From Microbacterium allomyrinae (GTDB lineage Bacteria > Actinomycetota > Actinomycetes > Actinomycetales > Microbacteriaceae), in the NCBI RefSeq assembly GCF_020682705.1, contig NZ_JAGTTN010000002.1, positions 620,001 through 684,000 on the forward strand: a stretch of DNA of 64,000 nt. Direction: 5' to 3'. Each line of letters opens with the position of its first letter. The first letter of the stretch is position 1. Below the pieces are notes generated by a model, which was not told where the DNA came from, searched no databases, and saw only the letters and a list, made by a program, of their open reading frames with translations. Shown piece after piece: positions 52,553 to 61,725 of this stretch. The position numbers and the translations under genes are program-made.

Positions 52553-54094
52553 CTACGACTTCTTGCGGGACCCTCCCAGGGTAGTGGCCGCGACGACCGC
52601 CGCGATCACGACCAGCCCCGCGCCGATGAGCGCGGTGACGGTGACTCCGGCATCGAACGCGTGCGCGGCGGCTTCCTGCAGGGCGGCACCGGTGACCCCG
52701 CCGATCGAGTCGGCAGCGTGGACCGCGCCGGCGAGAGTCTCCTCCGCTGCGTCGGCCGCGGCATCCGGAACTCCGGCGGGAACGACGAGATTCGTGCGGT
52801 AGAGCGCCGTCAGGATGCCGCCCAGCACGGTGGTGCCGAGCACTGCGCCCAGTTCGTACGCGGTTTCGGAGACAGCGCTGGCCGCTCCCGCCTTCTGCGG
52901 CGGAGCGCTAGCGAGCACGAGTTCGTTCGACACGGTCTCGGCCGCACCGATGCCGATGCCGAGCGCGGCGAACGCCGCCACGAGTGCACCGATGCTGTCG
53001 GGACCGGTGGCGAAGGCGACCATCAGGTAACCCGCGAAGGAGAATGCCAGCGCGATCGGGACCACGACGCGTGCAGGCCACTTCTTGGCGATCGGCACGA
53101 CCACGAGCCCCGCCACGATCATCAGCCCGAGGCCGGGCACGAGGGCGAGGCCGGCCTGCATCGGCGAGAGGCCGACGATCAGCTGCAGGTGCTGTGCGAC
53201 GAAGAACAGGAATCCGACGAGCGCGATCACGCTGAGCAGATTCACCAGCAGCGCGCCGCTGAACGTGCCCTGACGGAAGAGGCGCATGTCGAGCATCGGC
53301 TGCGCGGCATGCAGCTGACGACGCACGAACAGGATGCCGAAGCCGATGCCGAGGAGCGCGGGAAGCCACGCCGTCATGACCGGACCATGGACGGCGAGTT
53401 CCTTGATCCCATAGACCACCGGGATCATCGTGGCCATCGACAGGACGATGCTGATCGGGTCGATGCGCCCCGGATTCGGATCGCGACTCTCGGGGACCAG
53501 GATCGGCGCGAGCACGAGCAGCGGCACGAGGACCGGGACGGCCATCAGGAACACCGAACCCCAGGCGAAGTGCTCGAGCAGGACACCGCCGACGATGGGT
53601 CCGAGGGCGGAACCCGCCGAGAACATCGACGCCCACACCGCGATCGCGAGTCGGCGCTGGTCGCGGTCGGTGAAGATGCTCCGCAGCAGCGACAGCGTGG
53701 ACGGCATCAGCATCGCACCGAACACGCCCATCCCGGCGCGCGCGGCGATCAGAAGCGCCGCGGTCGGCGCGAAGGCGGCGAGTGCGGACACCGCGGCGAA
53801 GCCGGTCGCGCCGATGAGCAGCATCCGCCTCCGCCCGAAGCGGTCGCCGAGCGTGCCCATGGTCACCAGCAGTCCCGCGAGCACGAGCGGATAAGCATCG
53901 ATGATCCACAGCTGTTGGGTGCTCGTCGGCTCGAGATCGAGCGCGATCGACGGCAGCGCGAAGCTCAGCACCGTGTTGTCGACCGAGACGAGCAGCACGG
54001 GCAGCATCAGCACGACGAGTGCGATCCAGCCGCGCCAGCCGACCCGACGGCCCTGAGCGTCGGCGAGGGAGATTTCCTGAGTGAGAGTCATCAT
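52553..54094 (-). CDS. MFS multidrug exporter, DHA2 (EmrB/QacA) type
   Basis: A 513-residue drug:H+ antiporter with 14 predicted transmembrane helices. The signature loops [16 protein letters not shown] after helix 2 and the D1-type [18 protein letters not shown] in helix 1 are typical of DHA2. The start region [17 protein letters not shown] is cytoplasmic. It is divergent from a TetR gene; the palindrome at 54099-54120 starts five bases from its start codon, so repression is direct. The gene ends seven bases before leuB. Drug efflux is the likely role; the compound is unknown. Confidence 0.92.
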   Translation of the reverse strand: MMTLTQEISLADAQGRRVGWRGWIALVVLMLPVLLVSVDNTVLSFALPSIALDLEPTSTQQLWIIDAYPLVLAGLLVTMGTLGDRFGRRRMLLIGATGFAAVSALAAFAPTAALLIAARAGMGVFGAMLMPSTLSLLRSIFTDRDQRRLAIAVWASMFSAGSALGPIVGGVLLEHFAWGSVFLMAVPVLVPLLVLAPILVPESRDPNPGRIDPISIVLSMATMIPVVYGIKELAVHGPVMTAWLPALLGIGFGILFVRRQLHAAQPMLDMRLFRQGTFSGALLVNLLSVIALVGFLFFVAQHLQLIVGLSPMQAGLALVPGLGLMIVAGLVVVPIAKKWPARVVVPIALAFSFAGYLMVAFATGPDSIGALVAAFAALGIGIGAAETVSNELVLASAPPQKAGAASAVSETAYELGAVLGTTVLGGILTALYRTNLVVPAGVPDAAADAAEETLAGAVHAADSIGGVTGAALQEAAAHAFDAGVTVTALIGAGLVVIAAVVAATTLGGSRKKS

Positions 54095-54098
54095 GTTT

Positions 54099-54120
54099 CT
54101 ATACCGTCCAGCCGGTATAG
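54099..54120. promoter_or_regulatory. palindromic TetR operator between the exporter and its regulator
   Basis: CTATACCG (54099-54106) and CGGTATAG (54113-54120) are perfect inverted repeats around six bases. The palindrome supplies -10-like TATAGA toward the exporter and TATAGT (54116-54121) toward tetR, so one dimer would shut both promoters. It is the natural target of the adjacent TetR protein. Confidence 0.82.
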
Positions 54121-54127
54121 TATCAGG

Positions 54128-54163
54128 ATGCCGAAGCCCTTGTCGATACGATCGAGACCGTGA
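54128..54163 (+). CDS. 11-codon leaderless uORF coupled to the TetR gene
   Basis: The frame ATG 54128 to TGA 54163 encodes MPKPLSIRSRP. The ATG is seven bases after the TATAGT element, the spacing of a leaderless start, and its stop overlaps the TetR GTG as GTGA (54160-54163). TetR has no Shine-Dalgarno of its own, so reinitiation after this uORF is a plausible way to translate it. The peptide itself need not have a function. Confidence 0.4.
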   Translation: MPKPLSIRSRP

Positions 54164-54705
54164 GCCGACCGCCCCTCGCCCGAGAGAAGGTGCTCGACGC
54201 GTTCGAGGCGATCCTCATCGATGCCGGCGAACGGGCCGCGACGATGGATGCGACCGCGCGAGCCGCCGGGGTCTCCAAGGGAGGTCTCCTGTACCACTTC
54301 GCCTCCAAGGAGGCACTCGAGGGCGCCATCGTCGAGCGACTGCGCGCTCTCGTCGACGCGGACGTCACCCAGATGGCCGCTGCCGCAGAAGGGCCGATCG
54401 CCTACTTCCTGCGCACGTCCGTGATGGAGAACGACCCGCTCGATCGGGCGATCCTCGCGTCGTCTCGCCTCGCACAAGGCGGCAACCAGCCGGCACGCGA
54501 GGTGCTGCGAGAGATCCGCGAGCGCTGGGCCGACGCGCTGCGTGCACATGCAAAAGACGCCACGGCGCTCGACCTCGTCATGCTCGTCAGTGACGGGCTC
54601 TACTTCAACAACGCGCTCGAGGGCGGCTCGATCCCGGGGCCGGTCCCCCAGGGCGCCGAACTCGATGCGCTCATCGCGCTCGTCGAACGAGCGGCACGCG
54701 CCTGA
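54160..54705 (+). CDS. TetR-family repressor of the DHA2 exporter
   Basis: A 181-residue TetR regulator. The helix-turn-helix is MDATARAAGVSKGGLLYHFA (about 29-48, with GVSKGGLLYHFASKE as the recognition helix). The C-terminal ligand-binding domain is of normal length. It is divergent from a DHA2 exporter and shares its operator at 54099-54120, so it should repress the pump and itself, and release DNA on binding the exported compound. The GTG start at 54160 lacks a ribosome site but is coupled to an 11-codon uORF. Confidence 0.9.
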   Translation: MSRPPLAREKVLDAFEAILIDAGERAATMDATARAAGVSKGGLLYHFASKEALEGAIVERLRALVDADVTQMAAAAEGPIAYFLRTSVMENDPLDRAILASSRLAQGGNQPAREVLREIRERWADALRAHAKDATALDLVMLVSDGLYFNNALEGGSIPGPVPQGAELDALIALVERAARA

Positions 54706-54725
54706 TGTGACGCGTCTCGCACGCT

Positions 54726-54791
54726 GACCGCGGCGGGTTCCTGCGAGCGCTCCGTCGCGCGACGGAGCGCTCGCAGGAACCCGCCGCGGTC
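54726..54791. repeat. 66-bp perfect palindrome with no spacer
   Basis: The 33 bases at 54726-54758 (starting GACCGCGGCGGG) are the exact reverse complement of the 33 at 54759-54791. There is no loop other than the hairpin turn itself. It lies between the ends of two convergent genes (tetR and serA), so it may act as a bidirectional terminator, but 33-bp perfect arms are far longer than terminators need. Such sequences tend to extrude cruciforms and be deleted during replication. Confidence 0.95.
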
Positions 54792-54825
54792 GTGCGCAGG
54801 GCGCGGCGCCTGCCGGCGCCGCGAC

Positions 54826-56430
54826 TCAGGACTCGGTGATCTCGATCTGCCGGAACAGGTCGGCCTCGATAGCCGCACTCACCTCGTCGAGCAGTTCGTC
54901 GGGCACGGGCGAGTCGACCGTCAGCACCGAAAGGGCCTGGCCGCCAGCGGCGCGGCGCGCGATCTGCATGCCGGCGATGTTGATGCCCGCATCGCCGAAC
55001 TTCTGGCCGTAGACAGCGACGATGCCCGGGCGATCGGTGTAGACCATCACGACGTGGTGCTGCTCGATGGGCAGCTCGATCGCGTAGTCGTTGATGCCGA
55101 CCAGCTTCTCGATCTGCTTGGTGCCGGTGAGGGTTCCCGACACCGACAGCTGCGAACCGTCCGACAGTGCACCGCGCAGCGTGATGATGTTGCGATACTC
55201 GGGGCTGTCCTCGTCGACGAGCAGTCGCACCTCGACGCCGCGCTGCTCGGCGAGCAGCGGCGCGTTCACGTACGACACCGTCTCGCTGACGATGTTGGTG
55301 AACACGCCCTTCAGCGCCGCCAGCTTGAGAACGCTCACGTCGTACGCGTTGAGCTCGCCGTGCACCTCGACGTCGAGGCTCGTGAGCGGCGAGTGAGCGA
55401 GGGCGGCGAAGATCTGACCGAGCTTCTCGACGAGCGGGATGCCGGGACGGACGTACGGGTCGATGACGCCGCCGGCGACGTTCACTGCATCGGGCACCAG
55501 CTCACCGCCGAGGGCGAGACGGACGGACTTCGCGACCGAAACGCCCGCCTTCTCCTGCGCCTCGTCGGTGGACGCACCGAGGTGAGGGGTGACGACGACG
55601 TTGGGGAGGTCGAGAAGCATGCGCGCCGACCCGTTCTCGACGGGCGGCTCGGTCGTGAAGACGTCGAGTCCGGCACCGGCGATCTCGCCGGTCGTCAGCG
55701 CCTTGAACAGTGCCTCCTCGTCGATGAGACCGCCGCGCGCGACGTTCACGACGAATGCCGACCGCTTCATCCGCTGGAATTCCGGGATGCCGATCATGCC
55801 CGTCGTCTCGGGGGTCTTCGGCATGTGGATCGTGACGAAGTCGCTCTCTGCGAGCAGCTCGTCGAGGCTCAGCAGCTGCACGCCGAGCTGCTGCGCGCGA
55901 GCGCTGGTCACGTACGGGTCGAAGGCCACGACACGCATGTCGAACGCCTGCAGGCGAGCCGCGATCAGCGCGCCGATGCGGCCGAGGCCGATGATGCCCA
56001 CGGTCTTCTCGAAGAGCTCGGTGCCGGTGTAGGCGCTGCGCTTCCACAGCCCGTCGGCGAGTGACGCGTGCGCGGCCGGAATGCGGCGCGCGAGGCTGAG
56101 GATATGGCCCACGGTCAGCTCGGCGGCCGAGATGATGTTCGAGGTCGGCGCATTGACGACCATGACGCCGGCAGTGGTGGCGGTCTTGATGTCGACGTTG
56201 TCGAGTCCGACGCCGGCACGCGCGACGACCTTGAGGAGCGGCGCAGCGGCGATGGCCTCCGCGTCGATCTTCGTGGCCGAGCGCACCAGCACGGCATTCG
56301 CGTCCGCGAGGGCGCTGAGCAGCGCCGGACGGTCGGTGCCGTCGACCTTTCGGACGTCGAAATCGGGGCCGAGGGCATCGATCGTTGCGGGAGACAGCTC
56401 TTCGGCGATCAGGACGACAGGCTTCGTCAC
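54826..56430 (-). CDS. serA: D-3-phosphoglycerate dehydrogenase
   Basis: First enzyme of serine synthesis. The 534-residue protein is the long actinobacterial type: NAD-binding GLGRIG (148-153) in VGIIGLGRIGALIAARL, substrate and catalytic regions with VNVARGGLIDEEAL and TPHLGASTDEAQEKAG, an intervening ASB domain (about 320-450) and a C-terminal ACT domain (about 460-534, VMVYTDRPGIVAVYGQKFG) that senses serine. The GTG start follows TTAAGGAAAC. It is transcribed toward the 66-bp palindrome. Confidence 0.97.
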   Translation of the reverse strand: MTKPVVLIAEELSPATIDALGPDFDVRKVDGTDRPALLSALADANAVLVRSATKIDAEAIAAAPLLKVVARAGVGLDNVDIKTATTAGVMVVNAPTSNIISAAELTVGHILSLARRIPAAHASLADGLWKRSAYTGTELFEKTVGIIGLGRIGALIAARLQAFDMRVVAFDPYVTSARAQQLGVQLLSLDELLAESDFVTIHMPKTPETTGMIGIPEFQRMKRSAFVVNVARGGLIDEEALFKALTTGEIAGAGLDVFTTEPPVENGSARMLLDLPNVVVTPHLGASTDEAQEKAGVSVAKSVRLALGGELVPDAVNVAGGVIDPYVRPGIPLVEKLGQIFAALAHSPLTSLDVEVHGELNAYDVSVLKLAALKGVFTNIVSETVSYVNAPLLAEQRGVEVRLLVDEDSPEYRNIITLRGALSDGSQLSVSGTLTGTKQIEKLVGINDYAIELPIEQHHVVMVYTDRPGIVAVYGQKFGDAGINIAGMQIARRAAGGQALSVLTVDSPVPDELLDEVSAAIEADLFRQIEITES

Positions 56431-56616
56431 GGATGTTTCCTTAAGGGGCGGCGCGCGACGGCGCGGGCAGTGTGCGAAGAAGGGGCAGATCGGATGCCGC
56501 GCCGCACGCCGGCGGGGGCGAGACCTGTGTCAGCTTATCGCGGGTCGAGCATCGCACCGGACCGTATGACGCTCGCCCGGGCGACAACGGAAGGGACCCG
56601 GGGCACGCTCGACGAG

Positions 56617-56988
56617 TCAGCCGACGAGCGACGTCGTGTTCAGAGTCGTATACGCGACCACGTTCAGCCAGAAGACCGCGACGAGTGCGAGCCCGGTCAC
56701 CATCACGAGGAACAGCTCATGCGCGGCGCGACGGTGAGCCAGCGCGAACGCCGCCCCCCAGACCAGCAGCGGGAAGAGGGCGGCGAAGATCCACACGAAC
56801 CACCCGAGCGCATTCAGCGACATTCCGGCATCGCCGTAGAAGTCCAGCGTCTCGACCAGATTGCCGATCGCGTTCCACACGGCGTACGCATAGAACAGGC
56901 CGGTCAGGCCGGCGATCGTCACCACGAGCCAGAGCGGTGACCTGCGCGACGGAGCGGATGCCGCGGCGTTCGTCTTCGACTCGGTCAT
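56617..56988 (-). CDS. small integral membrane protein
   Basis: A 123-residue protein with three hydrophobic helices (about 18-42, 58-83 and 91-113) and a Ser/Ala-rich cytoplasmic N-terminus. I do not recognise the family. It starts within the stop of the previous gene (ATGA at 56985-56988), so the two are coupled and may form a complex. Its last residues are TTLNTTSLVG. It precedes serA by 187 bases, so a functional link to serine synthesis is not implied. Confidence 0.75.
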   Translation of the reverse strand: MTESKTNAAASAPSRRSPLWLVVTIAGLTGLFYAYAVWNAIGNLVETLDFYGDAGMSLNALGWFVWIFAALFPLLVWGAAFALAHRRAAHELFLVMVTGLALVAVFWLNVVAYTTLNTTSLVG

Positions 56989-57515
56989 TGTCCCACCGCT
57001 CCGATCAGCACGAACGGCCAGGGCACGAGGAGCACGACTCCTGCGGCCAGCCACGCGAATCGCACCCACACGCGCGCGGTGCGGGTGAGGAGGAAGACCG
57101 TCACGAACCAGAGGACCGGCGCGAGCGCCGCGAGCCAAAGACTCCCCTGGTACATCGCGTCGGTGACCAGGAACGGGCGCCAGCCCTGCAGGCGCAGGCC
57201 GCCGATCAGCCAGCCGATCGCGAACAGGGCGTAGACGCCGCCCAGCACTCCGAGAGTGATGAGTTCGCCGTTGCCCATCGCCGGTCTGTCGATCTCGTGG
57301 TGTGCCGTCGCGTCCGGCGTCGAGGCGGGTTCGTCGGCGGGGGCGCGTTCCGCGTCATCCGAGGGGAAGCCTTCGCTCCCTCTGCCGACGGCCGAGTACC
57401 CTTTCGGCAGCCCGGGCATCGCGCCACGCGTCTGCTCGGGAGCCGGGCCGACTTCGAGGGTCGGGTCGTCGTCACCGTCCCAGCTGAGACCGTCTTCGTC
57501 GCGTCCGGATGCCAC
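56985..57515 (-). CDS. membrane protein with acidic N-terminal region
   Basis: A 176-residue protein. The first 90 residues are a soluble acidic, Gly/Asp/Pro-rich stretch (DGLSWDGDDDPTLEVG, GLPKGYSAVGRGSEG) that looks intrinsically disordered. Three transmembrane helices follow (about 96-117, 128-150 and 152-174). The GTG start (57515) is six bases after TACGCT and may be leaderless; longer frames upstream would overlap the secreted-protein gene and are unsupported. It is coupled by ATGA to the next small membrane protein. Family unknown. Confidence 0.72.
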   Translation of the reverse strand: MASGRDEDGLSWDGDDDPTLEVGPAPEQTRGAMPGLPKGYSAVGRGSEGFPSDDAERAPADEPASTPDATAHHEIDRPAMGNGELITLGVLGGVYALFAIGWLIGGLRLQGWRPFLVTDAMYQGSLWLAALAPVLWFVTVFLLTRTARVWVRFAWLAAGVVLLVPWPFVLIGAVGQ

Positions 57516-57552
57516 GTTCCCAGCGTAGTCGGCGCCGCCGCGACGCCCCGCA

Positions 57553-60500
57553 TCAGCGCACGAGAATCGCGTCGGTCTCGACCGCCTTCGCGTACTGGAG
57601 GCCGAGGGGAACCGAGAACTCGTCGTCGTCGGCCGTGTACCTGTGCTGAAGTCCGTGGTCGATGATGCGCCACGGCCGCTCATTCGACGCCGTCGTATCG
57701 CGCCCATCGTCGGGAACGAACTGGGCGTAGTCGTACGGGTGGCTGGCCGTCGCGTCGAGCGCGACCGAGAATGTGTCCACGGCGAGCGTGCCCGCCGCCA
57801 GATCCAGCTGCAGCAGGCGCTGGAAGCCCGTCGCGCGCTCACCGGTGGGCGTGCGGAACTCCTGGTAGTCCGCGAGCGCCTCGATCACGGTGTGTCCGGC
57901 GATGCCGCCGGCATCCTCGGTGACGACGGCGCCGAGCCCGTGGAAGTGCCCCGACAGCACGATCACGACGTTTCGGTGGGGCGCGATCACGCGCTTCCAG
58001 AGCAGATCGCCGTGAGAGACCCAGCGCGATGTCGTCGATCGTTCGGCATCCGCCTCGGGTGACGCCGGCGTCAGATGCTCGTGCGTCGAAACGATGACGT
58101 TCGCGTCAGGATGCGCCTCGACCACACCCTCGGCCCAGGCGACCTCGCGCTCGCCGTACGCGTACGGGAGCGAGATCATCACGAAGCGCGCGCCGGCAGC
58201 CTCGAACGACGACCAGCTCGCGCTGTTGTCGCCCTCGGCGATCGGTGCGCCATACCACGGCTCGGAAAGATAGCGCTCCGGCCCGAAGTAGTCGTTGAAG
58301 AGGTCGTTGCTCACGCCGCGCTTGTTGTCGTGATTGCCGGGCAGAACGCTGTTGGGGACCCCCGCCGCGTCGAGCACCGCCTGCATCCCGGAGGCGACCA
58401 CGAACTCGCGCCGGGCCCGGTCCTCCCGCTGATCGGGATCGACCCAGTTCTGGATGAGGTCGCCGGTATGGGTGACGAAGCCGATCTTGCGGGCATCGGC
58501 GTTCGCCGCGAGCCACGCCACCTCGCTCGCGTAGACCGCGGGGTACGCCTCCGAGTAGTACTGGGTGTCGGTGATGTGTCCGATGGCCGTGTCGTAGTCC
58601 GAGGGTTTCGCGAGCCCCGGCGCATCGTCGAACGGCGAATCGGCGCGCGGCACGACCTGCACGAGGACCTCGGCCAGGCCGTCCGGAGCCTCATCGCGAC
58701 GCACCCGGCCTTCGAGATGGATGGGTGCTTCGGCCTCGGCGCTCGCGGCGGACACGGTTCCCGCCGCCGAGTCGAGCGTTCGCCAGCCGGGCGACGGCGT
58801 CGCCGGCGACCAGACCGACAGGCGCACCTCGGCGCGCCCGACCGTCCTTCCGCTCCACGTGAGCGTTTCGCCGCCGTCGGGAATCCGTACGCGCAGCCGC
58901 ACGTACGGGAATCCATAGCCCTCGTCGCGCGATCTCGCCGCGCCCGCACCGACCATGCGCTCGCCCATCCCCCGGCGATCGGTGAGCGGTGCCCCTGCAG
59001 TGCCCGCGTGGACCTCGGTCACCTCGATCGGCGCGCTCCGTGAAGTCTCGAGCGTTCGTCCGGCGTCGATCGCGACGGTTCGTGCCACGATCCCCTCATC
59101 GAGCACGGCAGCCTGAGCGCTCGCGCGGGCGGACGCGATCAGCGCGGACGCCGACACCGGCGCGATCGCGGCGACAGACCCCGGCGTAGCGGCTTCGGGC
59201 ACGAAATCGGTCGCGTCGTCGCCGGTGAACGACACCCGTTGGAGTGTCTCGACACGCAGCCGGTCCACCGCGAACGTCGGCAGCGACAGGCCGTTGGTGC
59301 AGATGCTCGCCCGCTCGATGCTTCCGTCCATCTCGTTGCGGTGGAACACCCCGACGCTGTCGACACGCCGGCCCTCGGCATCCTGAACCCACACCCCTGC
59401 ACCGGCGAGCTCGAGCGGCTCACGGAAGCGTGCGTCGGCGCCGCGTGCCGCGGGAGTCCCCTCCAGAGCTGCGGTCCACGCAGCGCCCGGCGCGAGCACG
59501 GTTCCGTCCGCGACCACCGCGAGATCATCCACACGACGGAAGCCGTCGGCCCCGCACGCGATCACCGACCACCCCGACAGGTCGACGCTCGCCGACCCGA
59601 AATTGGCCAGCTCCACATAGTTCTGCCGCGGCATCTCCCCGATCTGCGGGTCGGTGGCGATCTCGCTCACGGCGACCGAGCCGCGATCGCTGGAGAACTC
59701 CCGTGCCGAAAGACGCGTGTCCCGCTCCCGATTCGGGGCGCCAGGCGTTCGTGTGGAGACGATGAACACGCCGTCGGGTGTGCGCTGCCAGCTCTCGCCC
59801 GTCCGGTAATCCAAGACGCCGGCCTGCTTCGTGCGCCCCGACTGGCAGGCGGTGTCTTCGCGCGACGACACGCCGACGCCGTCGACACGCCGCCCGTCGG
59901 CGGCGACGAGGAGCGCACCCGAGACGAGATCTGCCATCGAGACCGCGATCTGCACGTCCGCCACGCCCGTGAACGACGGGCCTCCCACGACCATGCGCTG
60001 ACCGGCGGCGAGCCTGTCTCCTGTCGCGAAGGTGTGCTGCAGGGATTCCGAGATGACAGCGCCCGTCGCCACGCAGCGGTAGAGCCGCCAACCGGCGAGG
60101 TCCACCGCGCTCTCGCCGGCGTTGCGCAGTTCGACGAAGTCATCGCCGTGCCCACCGGGGCCCGCCGCTGCCAGCTCGTCGATCCGCACAGTATGGTTCG
60201 GCGCCCTCGGGAACGCGTTCGGCGCACCCGGAGTCGCGGGCGCCCGCAACCAGGCGCCGTCCGTCGTCGAGGCGGTCTGCACGCGCTGCCAGCTCTCGCC
60301 GAGTGCGAAGGCGGTCGTCACCGGGAGCTCGGCCGCTCCCCCGCACTCGGACGTCATCGCCGCAGGGTCGGCCGGATAGACCGCGATGGCGTCCGCTACG
60401 GCCCCGTCGGGAGCGAGTACCACGAGACCGTAGCCTCGCTCGGGCAGCTCGCGCACCAGCGCGGCATCCCCGTCCGCCGGCCACGATGCGCCGGGACCGA

Positions 60501-60840
60501 GCACGGTGAACCGCTGACCGGGCGCGAGGACCACCCCGCGGAGATCCACCTCCGAATCCGACCTCCTGGCCCGCAGCCCCTCCTCGTCGCAGCGGAAGAC
60601 ATTCCATCCGGTCAGGTCGAGCGCGTGATCCGAGACGTTCGCCAGCTCGAAGAACCCGTCGACCGCACCGCCGGGGCCCCCGGCGGTGATCTCGGTGATC
60701 ACCACGCTCCCCGCCTGCGCCGTCGGCACCGCAGCCTGCGGCGCTGTGCCCGCCCCGAGCACCGGCTCGAGAGGCAGTACCGCACCGAAGACGACCAACA
60801 GAGCGGATGCCGCGAGCAATCTCGTCGCACGGTCGAGCAC
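57553..60840 (-). CDS. secreted multi-domain protein: three lamin-tail domains plus calcineurin-like phosphoesterase
   Basis: A 1095-residue exported protein. After a signal peptide (about 1-29) come three lamin-tail (LTD) domains: VVITEITAGGPGGAVDGFFELAN (from about 46), VRIDELAAAGPGGHGDDFVEL (about 215) and VAVSEIATDPQIGEMPRQNY (about 390), each with WxxLTGW/DLxGW signatures. A linker (540-740) contains a beta-sandwich-like SGRTVGRAEVRLSVWS. A metallophosphatase domain follows: D758 in DTQYY, GDLIQNW (793-799), GNHD (835-838), STHEH and GHFH (964-967), the full metal set. No LPXTG or membrane anchor is visible. LTD-phosphatase fusions are often extracellular nucleases or phosphatases. Exact substrate unknown. 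Confidence 0.9.
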   Translation of the reverse strand: MLDRATRLLAASALLVVFGAVLPLEPVLGAGTAPQAAVPTAQAGSVVITEITAGGPGGAVDGFFELANVSDHALDLTGWNVFRCDEEGLRARRSDSEVDLRGVVLAPGQRFTVLGPGASWPADGDAALVRELPERGYGLVVLAPDGAVADAIAVYPADPAAMTSECGGAAELPVTTAFALGESWQRVQTASTTDGAWLRAPATPGAPNAFPRAPNHTVRIDELAAAGPGGHGDDFVELRNAGESAVDLAGWRLYRCVATGAVISESLQHTFATGDRLAAGQRMVVGGPSFTGVADVQIAVSMADLVSGALLVAADGRRVDGVGVSSREDTACQSGRTKQAGVLDYRTGESWQRTPDGVFIVSTRTPGAPNRERDTRLSAREFSSDRGSVAVSEIATDPQIGEMPRQNYVELANFGSASVDLSGWSVIACGADGFRRVDDLAVVADGTVLAPGAAWTAALEGTPAARGADARFREPLELAGAGVWVQDAEGRRVDSVGVFHRNEMDGSIERASICTNGLSLPTFAVDRLRVETLQRVSFTGDDATDFVPEAATPGSVAAIAPVSASALIASARASAQAAVLDEGIVARTVAIDAGRTLETSRSAPIEVTEVHAGTAGAPLTDRRGMGERMVGAGAARSRDEGYGFPYVRLRVRIPDGGETLTWSGRTVGRAEVRLSVWSPATPSPGWRTLDSAAGTVSAASAEAEAPIHLEGRVRRDEAPDGLAEVLVQVVPRADSPFDDAPGLAKPSDYDTAIGHITDTQYYSEAYPAVYASEVAWLAANADARKIGFVTHTGDLIQNWVDPDQREDRARREFVVASGMQAVLDAAGVPNSVLPGNHDNKRGVSNDLFNDYFGPERYLSEPWYGAPIAEGDNSASWSSFEAAGARFVMISLPYAYGEREVAWAEGVVEAHPDANVIVSTHEHLTPASPEADAERSTTSRWVSHGDLLWKRVIAPHRNVVIVLSGHFHGLGAVVTEDAGGIAGHTVIEALADYQEFRTPTGERATGFQRLLQLDLAAGTLAVDTFSVALDATASHPYDYAQFVPDDGRDTTASNERPWRIIDHGLQHRYTADDDEFSVPLGLQYAKAVETDAILVR

Positions 60841-60935
60841 ACGGCGACCCTGACCCGCAGGGGTGAACCGTCAGCGACGACGCGGCCAGCGCCCGGTGTA
60901 CAGTCCTCGACGCTTGTGCACCGGCCGCGGTGGTC

Positions 60936-61658
60936 TCACCCTGCGGCCGCTGCGACCGCCTCGACGACGACGTCGAGATCGGTGACGTCGTGCCCCTCTG
61001 ACCCACCTCCGGGACCGGAAGGCGCGTCGTGACCCGCACGTCCACGCGCCGAAAGGTGCACCGCGTCGACTCCTGCGGCGAAGAGCGCGGGGATGTCTGC
61101 CGGGCGCACCCCGCCGCCCGCCATGATCTCCATCTCCCCCGCACCGCGTCCCACCAGCTCGGCGAGCCGCAGGGTGCCGTCGATCGAGCGGGACGCCCCA
61201 CCCGAGGTCAGCACTCGGTCGACCTTCTCCGCCAGGAGTGCGTCGAAGACGGCCACCGGGTCGGGCGCCGCGTCGATCGCGCGGTGGAAGACGAGCGTGG
61301 CCGTGCCCGCGGCATCCTGCCAACGACGCACCGCCTGTACGTCGAGCCCGCCCGCCGGGTCGAGCGCGCCCACCACCACGCCTCCGGCACCCCGCGCGAC
61401 GCACGCACGGATGTCGGCGGCCACGAGCTCCACCTCCTCCGCGCTGTAGACGAAGCCACCACCGCGCGGGCGCACGAGCACGTTGACCAGACGCGGATCG
61501 ACCGCGTCGAGCACGGCCTCCAGCAGCGCGAGAGAGGGGGTGAGCCCACCCACGTCGAGCGCCTGGCAGAGTTCGAGCCGTGACGCGCCGGCGGCGATCG
61601 CGCCGCGCGCGCCTGTGGGGTCCTGGACGGCGATCTCGACAGTGCGCGGTTCAAGCAT
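60936..61658 (-). CDS. cutC: CutC family protein
   Basis: A 240-residue TIM-barrel protein of the CutC family, named for copper homeostasis, though its biochemical role is uncertain. ATG 61658 opens MLEPRTVEIAVQDPTGARGAI; RLELCQALDVGGLTPSLALL and RPRGGGFVYSAEEV are characteristic, and LVFHRAIDAAPDP and LTSGGASRSIDG fit the barrel. Conserved residues near SGG and the C-terminal HLSAR are visible. It lies downstream of a small-protein gene and ilvC and is followed by the lamin-tail gene on the same strand. Confidence 0.92.
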   Translation of the reverse strand: MLEPRTVEIAVQDPTGARGAIAAGASRLELCQALDVGGLTPSLALLEAVLDAVDPRLVNVLVRPRGGGFVYSAEEVELVAADIRACVARGAGGVVVGALDPAGGLDVQAVRRWQDAAGTATLVFHRAIDAAPDPVAVFDALLAEKVDRVLTSGGASRSIDGTLRLAELVGRGAGEMEIMAGGGVRPADIPALFAAGVDAVHLSARGRAGHDAPSGPGGGSEGHDVTDLDVVVEAVAAAAG

Positions 61659-61680
61659 GGCGAGAGCCTAGCCGCGCATG

Positions 61681-61716
61681 CCGAAGCCCGCCGTCCCCTG
61701 AGACGGCGGGCTTCGG
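61681..61716 (-). terminator. terminator between the 66-residue gene and cutC
   Basis: CCGAAGCCCGCCGTC (61681-61695) and GACGGCGGGCTTCGG (61702-61716) form a perfect 15-bp stem with a six-base loop. It lies ten bases after the 66-residue gene's stop on the minus strand. Confidence 0.85.
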
Positions 61717-61725
61717 GAGCGGGAC

